Positions 1-6,705 of a DNA stretch of 12,587 nt are shown here, piece by piece. The stretch covers positions 1 to 12,587 of the forward strand of contig CAKRDZ010000051.1 in NCBI GenBank assembly GCA_934316845.1, in the 5' to 3' direction. A program made the position numbers and the translations under genes. The notes below the pieces were generated by a model. The model made no database searches. It was not told where the DNA came from and saw only the letters and a list, made by a program, of their open reading frames with translations. This DNA comes from an uncultured Eubacterium sp. Its GTDB lineage: Bacteria > Bacillota > Clostridia > Lachnospirales > Lachnospiraceae. How positions within the stretch are numbered: position 1 is the first letter of the stretch; every line of letters starts with the position of its first letter.

Positions 1-1
1 C

Positions 2-66
2 TTAGAGAACACTCGTAGCGGTACATGAGGGCAAACTACGCCCTCTATGTACCGACGGTGTTCTAA
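2..66. repeat. Imperfect inverted repeat / hairpin at the window edge
   Basis: TTAG-(AG)-AACAC at 2-12 pairs with GTGTTCTAA at 58-66. GGTACAT at 20-26 pairs with ATGTACC at 47-53, and AGGGC at 28-32 pairs with GCCCT at 40-44, leaving a short loop. No T-tract follows on either strand, so it is not an obvious terminator. It may be a small palindromic repeat or the end of an element cut by the window edge. The stretch 67-163 after it shows no gene and no structure that I recognise. Confidence 0.6.
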
Positions 67-163
67 ATCCCTCATAGGAAAAGCAGAAACTTATTTTCTA
101 TATAGTAAAACTGTAAAAACATATTATAAAAAATTAGTATAACTCATTATTGATAGTATGGGA

Positions 164-452
164 TTATGATCTGACAAGCGTCGGAAACTTGTTATCGAAC
201 GGTATAAATCGATATTTTTAAGAGAAGAATAAGTCGCAATTGCATAACTGTCTGAAGATATTTATAAATCATTTCAGCGGACAAAACCTCGAATTACATG
301 CTTGCATGATAATCGAGGTTTTGTTTGCGTACACTGCGGAGCAGTGTGATTTATAAATATCAAGTTTTATGCAATAAGACTGTTCTATTCTTCGATAAAA
401 ATGATGATTTATCGTGAGATAACTCCCGTTTCTGTCGATTGTTAGATCATAA
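164..452. repeat. Long nested inverted-repeat element (about 290 bp)
   Basis: A series of concentric complementary arms converges on one centre: 164-177 with 439-452 (14 nt, one mismatch), GTTATC 191-196 with GATAAC 418-423, ATAAATC 204-210 with GATTTAT 406-412, TTTTTA 215-220 with TAAAAA 396-401, GAAGAATA 224-231 with TATTCTTC 386-393, TTGCATAA 240-247 with TTATGCAA 367-374, and a perfect 15-bp arm 257-271 with 347-361. Inside are two hairpins: a 12-bp perfect stem 281-292/313-324, and ACACTGC 331-337/GCAGTGT 341-347. It lies just upstream of the mntP promoter and has no open reading frame worth calling. It could be a MITE-like palindromic repeat or a structured RNA gene. I see no clear target duplication, and no T-tract marks a transcript end on either strand. 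Confidence 0.75.
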
Positions 453-479
453 GTATTTCTTAAAATTTAAAAATTTTCA

Positions 480-508
480 TTGACATGTTATTGATATTTT
501 GTTATCAT
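480..508 (+). promoter_or_regulatory. Sigma-A promoter of the mntP leader
   Basis: A perfect -35 TTGACA (480-485) is separated by 17 bp from TATCAT (503-508). Transcription would start near 515, just before the first stem of the riboswitch. This spacing supports the reading that the 240-nt region before mntP is transcribed as a leader. Confidence 0.8.
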
Positions 509-510
509 TA

Positions 511-609
511 ACCTACCCTTGAGGGAGTAGTTTGCACAAACTTCATTTGTGTGATATGTCAACATACTGTCCACCTTGTGGTCTGGCATATCTTAATGAA
601 CGAGACTCA
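511..609 (+). promoter_or_regulatory. yybP-ykoY manganese riboswitch aptamer
   Basis: The leader carries the family's signature near its 5' end, GGGAGTAG (523-530), and near its 3' end AATGAACGAGAC (595-606). Between them are a hairpin CACAAA/TTTGTG (535-550) and a longer arm GATATGTC/GGCATATC with an inner CCAC/GTGG stem (553-592). The closing P1 helix is TGAG (520-523) with CTCA (606-609). Family members sense Mn2+, and the gene downstream is the Mn2+ exporter mntP, which is the canonical partner. The 606-609 strand of P1 is also part of the terminator stem that follows. Ligand-stabilised P1 should therefore disfavour the terminator and turn mntP on when Mn2+ is high (inference from the overlap and known family behaviour). 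Confidence 0.88.
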
Positions 610-640
610 TGTATGGCCTGCCATACTTGTGTCTTTTTTT
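603..640 (+). terminator. Riboswitch-controlled intrinsic terminator
   Basis: AGAC (603-606 region) through GTATGG (611-616) folds back on CCATAC (621-626) through GTCT (631-634), with loop CCTG and two T-T mismatches. A run of seven T (634-640) and further T-rich sequence follow. Its 5' arm overlaps the 3' strand of the aptamer P1 helix, which makes it the expression platform of the riboswitch. Confidence 0.85.
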
Positions 641-654
641 ATTTTATTTTCAAG

Positions 655-727
655 GTAACTATTCAGGGACCAATAAGCGAAACGAACATATTGTGTTCAA
701 AATGCGAATATTGGGACGAGAAGTCAC
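655..727 (+). mobile_element. Decayed MITE copy in the mntP leader
   Basis: The left end GTAACTATTCAGG (655-667) is identical over 13 nt to the terminus of the intact element at 9602-9614. An internal block at 693-709 matches 9750-9766 at 16 of 17 positions. It folds as CCAATA 670-675/TATTGG 709-714 around GAACA 684-688/TGTTC 694-698. The right end, near 715-727, resembles the terminal repeat only weakly (7 of 13), one arm of the intact element is absent, and no target duplication is visible. It lies between the riboswitch terminator and the mntP ribosome binding site, so it is transcribed with mntP. Confidence 0.7.
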
Positions 728-754
728 AAATATTATTATAAGAGGAGAAACAAA

Positions 755-1336
755 ATGGATTTATTGACAATTTTAGTACTTGGCATTGGCCTTTCCATGG
801 ATGCTTTTGCCGTATCGATCTGCAAAGGATTATCGCTTCCAAAGATCACTGCCTCCAAATGTCTTATCGTTGGCGCATGGTTTGGTATCTTTCAGGGATT
901 GATGCCCCTGACCGGCTATCTGCTGGGAAGCCGTTTTGAGCATTATGTAGACACTTTTTCGGCATGGATTGCTTTTATCCTTTTAGTACTGATCGGAGCA
1001 AATATGATAATAGAATCTTTTTCGAAAGAAGAAAATGACACAAATGCAGAGTTCGGATTTAAAACCATGTTTTTGCTTGCTGTCGCTACAAGCATTGATG
1101 CGTTGGCCATCGGCATCACATTTTCCTGTATTCCGGTTGCGATAACAAGTGCCCTTTCCCGCAGTGCTAACACAATCCTTGCCTGCTGCCTCATCGCATG
1201 CACGACATTTCTTATCTCGGTTGGCGGTGTTAAAATAGGAAATCTGTTTGGCACGCGCTACCAGAAAAAAGCAGAAATTGTCGGCGGTGTGATCCTGATC
1301 TGTCTCGGTATCAAGATACTGGTAGAACATTTTTAA
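755..1336 (+). CDS. mntP: MntP manganese efflux pump
   Basis: A 193-residue inner-membrane Mn2+ exporter that lowers cytoplasmic manganese. The protein is almost wholly hydrophobic with about six membrane segments, arranged as two homologous halves. Each half carries the family aspartate motif: SMDAFAVS with Asp16, and TSIDALAIG with Asp115; these are the paired acidic residues of the ion path in MntP proteins. Length matches the family (about 185-195). The ATG at 755 is preceded by AGGAG at 743-747. It is the only gene behind the yybP-ykoY riboswitch, so expression should rise with Mn2+. Its stop codon overlaps by four bases the end of the convergent SGNH gene. Confidence 0.95.
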   Translation: MDLLTILVLGIGLSMDAFAVSICKGLSLPKITASKCLIVGAWFGIFQGLMPLTGYLLGSRFEHYVDTFSAWIAFILLVLIGANMIIESFSKEENDTNAEFGFKTMFLLAVATSIDALAIGITFSCIPVAITSALSRSANTILACCLIACTTFLISVGGVKIGNLFGTRYQKKAEIVGGVILICLGIKILVEHF

Positions 1337-2583
1337 TGATATCCCATGGCAAGAACCGTAAATTCTTTTTTACGGTTTCCTTTCGCCATCCGTATCTCAA
1401 TCTTATGCGCCTTCTTTACCTTCTCATCTACCGCAAGCACGATCCTGGCATTGTTCCAGCCATCTTTATTATAACCGTCTACCGTCTTGATCTTTTTTCC
1501 ATCAACGTAAATACTCGCTTTTCCCGTCCTTTTATTTTTCGAAAGTTTATATACCACCATAAATTTCGCACAATTTATTTTCACTTTCAGCGGCTTTTTT
1601 GACGCACCTTTCTTATGTTTCCAGCTGTAAGGAAATTTATCTTTATTATTAAAGCGGAATGTTCCCGTTCTTTTGTCCTTTGTTTTAAATCCACCGGCGC
1701 TGACATTTTTACTTTTTTTGGTATTCTTTGCCGTAAGCATATTCATCGTGTCATATTCATCCGTATTGTACGGTTTTATCTTTTCCACATCCGTGAGTTC
1801 TTCCTTCTGTGGCAGCTGCCAGTCCACTTTTTCCAGCAGATACTCTATACAGTCTGCCATAAAAGCATGCCCTTCATTGGTTGGATGCCAGTAGTCATGG
1901 AAAAACCACTTCGAAAAGCCCGGTTTGCCAAACTGGCTTTTCACTCCGTTTTTAATGCTGATCATCGGGAGCTGGTAATATTTTCCATAAGGAATATACG
2001 TGTCCTGCATATTAAAATTGTCTTCAAATACAGAAAAAACCAAAACAACCGCGCTCCCTGACTTCATTGCCCGCCGGATAAGCCCTTCATATGCCCCGCC
2101 CCCGGTGCATTCTCCACTGTCATTGACCGCAAATTCCAAAAAAAGGATATCCGGTCCTTTCCCGGTTTTTATTTGGCTCTGGACGTCCCTTTGATAGCGA
2201 AGCGCCCCCAGAGAAGACGGTGTCCCGCTCATGCCGGCATTGACAAACTCCGCATCGTGAAATAAACTGTATTTTTCTGTAAATTTTTTCCATGATATTT
2301 CTGCATAACAATTACTGTTTGGACTCGCTCCAATGCCTTCTGTAATTGACCCACCAAGATACGCAATCGTCACTTTTTTCCCTTCGCGTGCTTTTTGAAT
2401 CACCTTTTTCAAACGCGCATTATTTCCTGTGCAGACAAGGGAGTCCGCCACCATTTTTTTATAGTCCAGATCACTGATATGTAACGCAGAAGTTTTCGCC
2501 TGTACCGGCATGCCGCACAGTATGATAACAGCTAACACGCCGAGACAGAGCAAAACTTTTCTTATCTGATTTTTCATCCTCAA
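1333..2583 (-). CDS. Secreted SGNH/GDSL-type hydrolase with C-terminal domain
   Basis: Predicted exported esterase or acylhydrolase of 416 residues. An N-terminal signal peptide (Lys/Arg-rich start, hydrophobic 11-24, VQA before residue 30) has no lipobox, so it is probably released or wall-associated. SGNH blocks are visible in order: GGSITEG with Ser79 (nucleophile), NAGMSG with Gly117 (oxyanion), AVND with Asn154, and DYWHP with Asp230 and His233 (triad). Residues about 270-416 form a separate Lys-rich, beta-rich domain without a family I recognise, perhaps for carbohydrate or wall binding. The start is ATG 2583, but the third codon (ATG 2577) has a better-spaced GAGG. It lies 64 bp after the GH3 gene on the same strand, so it may be the last gene of that operon. 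The natural substrate is unknown; removal of acyl groups from a glycan would fit the context (inference). Confidence 0.85.
   Translation of the reverse strand: MRMKNQIRKVLLCLGVLAVIILCGMPVQAKTSALHISDLDYKKMVADSLVCTGNNARLKKVIQKAREGKKVTIAYLGGSITEGIGASPNSNCYAEISWKKFTEKYSLFHDAEFVNAGMSGTPSSLGALRYQRDVQSQIKTGKGPDILFLEFAVNDSGECTGGGAYEGLIRRAMKSGSAVVLVFSVFEDNFNMQDTYIPYGKYYQLPMISIKNGVKSQFGKPGFSKWFFHDYWHPTNEGHAFMADCIEYLLEKVDWQLPQKEELTDVEKIKPYNTDEYDTMNMLTAKNTKKSKNVSAGGFKTKDKRTGTFRFNNKDKFPYSWKHKKGASKKPLKVKINCAKFMVVYKLSKNKRTGKASIYVDGKKIKTVDGYNKDGWNNARIVLAVDEKVKKAHKIEIRMAKGNRKKEFTVLAMGYH
1354..1377 (+). terminator. Possible mntP terminator inside the convergent gene
   Basis: AACCGTAAA (1354-1362) and TTTACGGTT (1369-1377) form a perfect 9-bp stem with a six-base loop, 18 nt after the mntP stop. 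It is followed on the plus strand by only a mixed pyrimidine stretch (TCCTTTC), so termination strength is uncertain. It lies within the last codons of the convergent SGNH gene. Confidence 0.4.
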
Positions 2584-2647
2584 TTCCCCGTTTCATTCTT
2601 TCGTATCCACCATCTTACTCTTTTCAAAAACGAATGTCAATACATTG

Positions 2648-4417
2648 TCATTTGGTATCCTGCAATCCGCAGAAACTATCGATCGGATCTTTTCCGACAA
2701 AGGCATCTGCTCCGCTTGAAAGCGCCTCGATCAGTTTGTCCAGTGTATTTTCTTTGGCATCGTAGATATTGATATACGTACGCACCTGCGGAATGTCCGA
2801 AAGCATCGTCGGCTGTCCGCATCCGACCGCGATCACGGGTACTTCAAATACATACCACGGAATTTCACCACCGCCCTTCGACATTCCAAAACTTGGTCGG
2901 CCTGCCATCACATCGCAGAGTGTGATCACAAGATCTGCCTGTTCGCGGAATTCTGAGATGGCGTTCTTTCCGGCAAAATAAATATTCAGATCCGGCTTTT
3001 CGCCTTTCAAAGCCTTCTGCTTCATCTGGTCAAGCGGACTTTCATAGACATACGCATCATATCCGCGTTCACATAATTTTTCTTTGACTGTCTCTGCCGG
3101 ATTTTTTCCTTCCATGCCGCACAATTTCAGGAGTTCCACCATCCCCGTCTCATGTCCTTTAATGTGCACGATCATTACCTTTTTATATTTTTCCGGCGAA
3201 ATTGGCAGCACATCTTTGTCCTTATATTTCACAAGGGTAAGGCTTTTTTCGCTGATCTCACGCTGCTTTTTCTTAAATTCTTCATTTCCAAGTACCCTGT
3301 CCAGTGTATCCTGCTCCGGAACCATCTCTGCCGCACTTTTCTTATGAAGCTGTAGGTGCGCCTTAATTCCGAGGATCCTTGTCAGGGCTTCCGTCATCCG
3401 TTCTTCGGAGATCACTCCTCTTTGATAAGCGGTAAGCATCGTCTGATAATCTTCCTGTGGATCATTGAAAAACAGGAACATATCACAGCCGGCGTTGATG
3501 GCACGCGGAAGCATTTCTTTTCTCGTCATCTGGTTTGTCATCGCCACCATATGGGAAGCATCGGTCACTACGACACCCTGAAATCCCAGTTTATCCCGCA
3601 ACAGAGTCGTCATCAATGTTTTGTTCAATGTCGCCGGCATCCATACTTCCTCTTCCGGCAGTTCCGGCGCAAGTTCGCGCACATATTCGGGAAGCATGAT
3701 ATGGCCGCCCATAATCCCTTCGACGCCATTTTCGATCAGTTCTTTGTAAACCATGCCATACGTCTCGTCCCAGTGTTTTGGCGAAAAATCATTGACATGA
3801 TTGGACAGGTGGGCATCACGGTAATCGACACCGTTTCCCGGAAAATGTTTTGCCACACAGGCAAAATCCGTATTCTGGTGCGCACCCCTCACATATTCAA
3901 CGCTGCATTTTTTCACCATTTCCGGATCATTGGAAAAAGCTCTTGTCGAAATCTCGGTATTCATCGGATTGTAATAGATGTCGCAGACCGGCGCAAATGC
4001 CATATTACATCCGATTGCCGCGGCTTCGGCATTTCCCATGCGCCCCATGTCTTCCGCATAATCGTGGTTTCCTGTCGCTCCGATCTTCATGCCATTGCCG
4101 ATATACGTACCGTCCGTACATGCGCCATCGCCGCCGGATTCCGTATTGCAGGCGATAAACAGCGGAATCTTGCTGTTTTCCTGCAGGATGCGGTTCTGCT
4201 TCCATACCTCCCGCGCCGGTGCCGGATTGTAGCGGCAGCCTCCAAGATGATACATCTGTATCAATTCGATCAGATCCTCTTCTTTTTGTGAAGATGTCAA
4301 TTGGAAAAATAATTGTCCTACTTTTTCTTCGTCGCTCATCGCGGCAATCGTCTCGTGAACCCAGTCACAATCTTCTTCTGTCAGAAAAAACGGATTCGCT
4401 CTCAGATCAATGCTCAT
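2648..4417 (-). CDS. GH3 glycoside hydrolase, NagZ-like (beta-N-acetylhexosaminidase type)
   Basis: A 589-residue cytoplasmic enzyme with no signal peptide. The N-terminal TIM barrel (about 20-350) bears the NagZ-subgroup signature KHFPG (190-194), followed by the Asp201-Ala-His203 dyad that acts as acid/base in this subgroup, and the nucleophile Asp286 in VVVTDAS. Residues about 375-575 form the second alpha/beta domain found in longer Gram-positive members. These motifs point to N-acetyl-beta-glucosaminide substrates rather than plain beta-glucosides, but the subgroup is not fully specific. Some relatives are reported to be phosphorolytic, which would make the adjacent HAD enzyme relevant. 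Its ATG overlaps the HAD stop by four bases (ATGA), indicating translational coupling. With the GPH symporter it forms an uptake-and-cleave unit. Confidence 0.88.
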   Translation of the reverse strand: MSIDLRANPFFLTEEDCDWVHETIAAMSDEEKVGQLFFQLTSSQKEEDLIELIQMYHLGGCRYNPAPAREVWKQNRILQENSKIPLFIACNTESGGDGACTDGTYIGNGMKIGATGNHDYAEDMGRMGNAEAAAIGCNMAFAPVCDIYYNPMNTEISTRAFSNDPEMVKKCSVEYVRGAHQNTDFACVAKHFPGNGVDYRDAHLSNHVNDFSPKHWDETYGMVYKELIENGVEGIMGGHIMLPEYVRELAPELPEEEVWMPATLNKTLMTTLLRDKLGFQGVVVTDASHMVAMTNQMTRKEMLPRAINAGCDMFLFFNDPQEDYQTMLTAYQRGVISEERMTEALTRILGIKAHLQLHKKSAAEMVPEQDTLDRVLGNEEFKKKQREISEKSLTLVKYKDKDVLPISPEKYKKVMIVHIKGHETGMVELLKLCGMEGKNPAETVKEKLCERGYDAYVYESPLDQMKQKALKGEKPDLNIYFAGKNAISEFREQADLVITLCDVMAGRPSFGMSKGGGEIPWYVFEVPVIAVGCGQPTMLSDIPQVRTYINIYDAKENTLDKLIEALSSGADAFVGKDPIDSFCGLQDTK

Positions 4418-5241
4418 TTTCTTTCATCCCTTCCTAAATTTTGATAAAACTGACTCTCATATTTCTGCTGCATCTCTTTGGTATAATTTCCATTCAGCCA
4501 TGCCGGAAATGCGTTTCCTCTTCCTTCCTGCCAGGACATTTCTTCCTTTCCGGCAAGAATCGGGAAAAATGGGACTTCCGCGGCATCGGCACTTTCTTTG
4601 TCTCCCAGTGCATCTCCAACCATCAAAACATTTGCCGGTTCATACCCGAACGCGCAGACTTTTTTGAGGCATTCGCGCTTTGTCCCCTTTTCCTGCGTCA
4701 TACACTCGGTAACATAGTTTAACAGACCGGCTTCTTCCCATTCGCGGCACACCGCCTCCCGGTTTGCGGACGAAATGATATAAATATCCGTTTCTTTACA
4801 AATTCTGGAAATTATATCTTTTGCTCCGGTAAATACCTTTGTTTTCTTTTTGGGAAGCTGATCGATCGACTCATTTACTTTGCCCGACCAGTCAAGCACC
4901 TGCTGTAATAACTTTGAGCCGGTCTTTTGCACTTCCCCGGCAAGTGCCCTCTCCGAGTATTCCCCAGTTGTCTGAAGCCAATGTTCCAGCAGGGGAAGTT
5001 CGTCCGCTTCAGTAATCTTGTCTTTGTATTCCTGTAAAAATTTGTAAATCCCTTGAAAACGGTTGATTCCTCTTGTTTCCTGCCAGAGATTGATCTCTTC
5101 CCAGCATTTTTCAGCTTCTTTTTCCCATGGCAACAGGTTCCACATTTTGACTGCTTCCGGGCCAAAACAAAACCGGTGCTTCGGTGTCATCGTATCCATG
5201 ACACAGCCGTCAGAGTCCACACAAAACGCATATTTTTTCAT
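4414..5241 (-). CDS. HAD-superfamily hydrolase (phosphatase-like)
   Basis: A 275-residue soluble protein with the four HAD motifs. Motif I is VDSDGCVMDT with Asp9 (nucleophile) and Asp11. Motif II is IISSAN with Ser157/Ser158. The motif III lysine lies in the EKGTKRE stretch (185-188). Motif IV is VGDALGD with Asp210 and Asp214. A large helical cap of about 125 residues sits between motifs I and II. The family mostly dephosphorylates small metabolites. Being locked between a sugar symporter and a GH3 enzyme, with ATGA overlaps on both sides, suggests a sugar-phosphate substrate (inference). AAGGAG precedes the start inside the end of the symporter gene. A phosphonatase or phosphomutase role cannot be excluded. 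Confidence 0.85.
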   Translation of the reverse strand: MKKYAFCVDSDGCVMDTMTPKHRFCFGPEAVKMWNLLPWEKEAEKCWEEINLWQETRGINRFQGIYKFLQEYKDKITEADELPLLEHWLQTTGEYSERALAGEVQKTGSKLLQQVLDWSGKVNESIDQLPKKKTKVFTGAKDIISRICKETDIYIISSANREAVCREWEEAGLLNYVTECMTQEKGTKRECLKKVCAFGYEPANVLMVGDALGDKESADAAEVPFFPILAGKEEMSWQEGRGNAFPAWLNGNYTKEMQQKYESQFYQNLGRDERK

Positions 5242-6623
5242 TTTGATTTCTTCTCCTTTTCTGCCAGAATCCGCGCATTTTCCTGTACCTTCTTCCGATC
5301 CAGTGGATACAAAAATGCCAATGACAAGGCAAGGAGTACAAAACCAACAGCCGGCGCCAGACAGGTAATATGATAAATTCCATTGACGACGGCCGGTTCA
5401 AACGCTGTCGCCTGACTATATCCAATGATGCTTAATAGAAATCCCGCCACGCCGGAAGATGCCGCCTGTCCTACCTTTCGTGCAAAAGAATAGACCGAAT
5501 AGATCGTTCCATCGGATCTCCTTCCGTCATGAACCTGCGCATCGTCGATGACATCCGTGATCATCGCCCACGTAATCAGCGAAAAGATTGCGATGCCGAC
5601 ATACGCAAAGGTATAAAATACGACAAAGACATACGCATTCTGCAATTTCAAAAAGTTTGTCACAAAAAGCACTGCTGCCCCAAATAAGGCGGCGGCAATA
5701 CCCAGCTCCTTTCTTCCCAGCTTGGCCGAAAGCGGCACCGTAAAGGAAGCACAGATCAACGTAATAACCGTTCCTGCCAGTCCGGATAGCGACTGCGCGC
5801 GGATGTTCCCATAAAAATTTGGAAAAAGATACGTTGTCATATTGGTGAGTGTCATTTGTGCCAGGATCATACAGATGGAACTGACAATAATCCCGATCAG
5901 GGCACGGTTATGCACGATCCCCGAGAGCAATTCCGAAACCCGGAACTGACTCGTCGTCTGCTCTACTTTTACTCTCTCTGTCGTCATGGCGTAACAGATC
6001 AGATAACAGATCACTGCCCCGATCGAGCACACCAGCGCGGCAAGCATCGTGCGTGTTCCGGAAAGCACATTATTTCCGTTTTCATCCTGATAATATACGA
6101 CAAGCGGCATCACGACTCCGATCACGGTTCCCGCCAGCGACGCCCCGATCGTTCTCCAGTTTGACAGCTGCGCACGGTCCGACGGATTTGCGGAAATTGC
6201 CGATGCCATCGAGCCATACGGGATATTGATCCCGGTATAACACACACTGCCCCACAAAATATACGTAAAAAACATCCAGAATATCTTAAATCCAAGCGGC
6301 ATATGCGCAAACCAGCTTGCGTACATCAAAAAAGATGCCACGGCGACCGGACCGCACATTCTCCGAATCCAGATCACAAATTTTCCGCGTTCTGTCGGTT
6401 TGGTACGATCCACGATCTGTCCCATCGCCACGTCGGTAAAGGCATCCACTATGCGGGCTGCCATCATCATAATACCGACCACTCCGGCGGGAACTCCCAT
6501 GACATCTGTATAAAATTTCAATAAAAACATGCTTGACAAAATAAAGGTAAAATCGTTGCCAAAATCGCCAAACATATAACCTGCTTTATCCCTCAATCCA
6601 AAAGGGCGTACATTCTGCTCCAT
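5238..6623 (-). CDS. GPH-family sugar:cation symporter (MelB/XylP-like)
   Basis: A polytopic membrane transporter of 461 residues with about 12 membrane segments. The family signature lies in the first half: ARIVDAFTDVAMGQIVDRTK, continuing into ERGKF, which matches the D-x-x-x-G-x-x-x-D-R-T and following GKF pattern of glycoside-pentoside-hexuronide:cation symporters. Such carriers import oligosaccharides or glycosides with Na+ or H+. I chose ATG 6623 because GGAGG lies five bases before it; an upstream in-frame ATG at 6650 has no ribosome binding site and would add only nine residues. It is the first gene of the coupled symporter-HAD-GH3 set. The substrate cannot be read from sequence; the GH3 partner favours a GlcNAc-containing or other beta-linked glycoside. 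Confidence 0.9.
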   Translation of the reverse strand: MEQNVRPFGLRDKAGYMFGDFGNDFTFILSSMFLLKFYTDVMGVPAGVVGIMMMAARIVDAFTDVAMGQIVDRTKPTERGKFVIWIRRMCGPVAVASFLMYASWFAHMPLGFKIFWMFFTYILWGSVCYTGINIPYGSMASAISANPSDRAQLSNWRTIGASLAGTVIGVVMPLVVYYQDENGNNVLSGTRTMLAALVCSIGAVICYLICYAMTTERVKVEQTTSQFRVSELLSGIVHNRALIGIIVSSICMILAQMTLTNMTTYLFPNFYGNIRAQSLSGLAGTVITLICASFTVPLSAKLGRKELGIAAALFGAAVLFVTNFLKLQNAYVFVVFYTFAYVGIAIFSLITWAMITDVIDDAQVHDGRRSDGTIYSVYSFARKVGQAASSGVAGFLLSIIGYSQATAFEPAVVNGIYHITCLAPAVGFVLLALSLAFLYPLDRKKVQENARILAEKEKKSK

Positions 6624-6645
6624 AAGTTCCTCCATTCCAATTTTT

Positions 6646-6658
6646 GTCATTCAATGAC
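6646..6658. promoter_or_regulatory. Small palindrome before the sugar-transport operon
   Basis: GTCATT-C-AATGAC is a perfect 6-bp dyad about 23 bp upstream of the chosen symporter start, in the 82-bp gap after the MATE gene. It could be an operator. I see no convincing -35/-10 pair around it, so the operon promoter is unresolved and read-through from the MATE gene is possible. Confidence 0.3.
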
Positions 6659-6705
6659 TGCTGTTTGAAATGTAGTATGTGCAAAAAATGTCCCTGTTAT
6701 TCTTA

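Noticed and set aside
532..741. Open frame of 69 codons with a TTG start upstream of mntP
   Set aside because: It runs through the riboswitch, its terminator and the MITE relic; no ribosome binding site and no protein-like composition.
3356..4291. Long plus-strand open frame (311 codons) opposite the GH3 gene
   Set aside because: It is a His/Arg/Ile-rich complement shadow of a gene with clear catalytic motifs; no start signal.
6624..6650. Upstream ATG giving the GPH symporter nine extra residues
   Set aside because: It has no Shine-Dalgarno; the internal ATG at 6623 has GGAGG five bases upstream and begins where the family usually begins.
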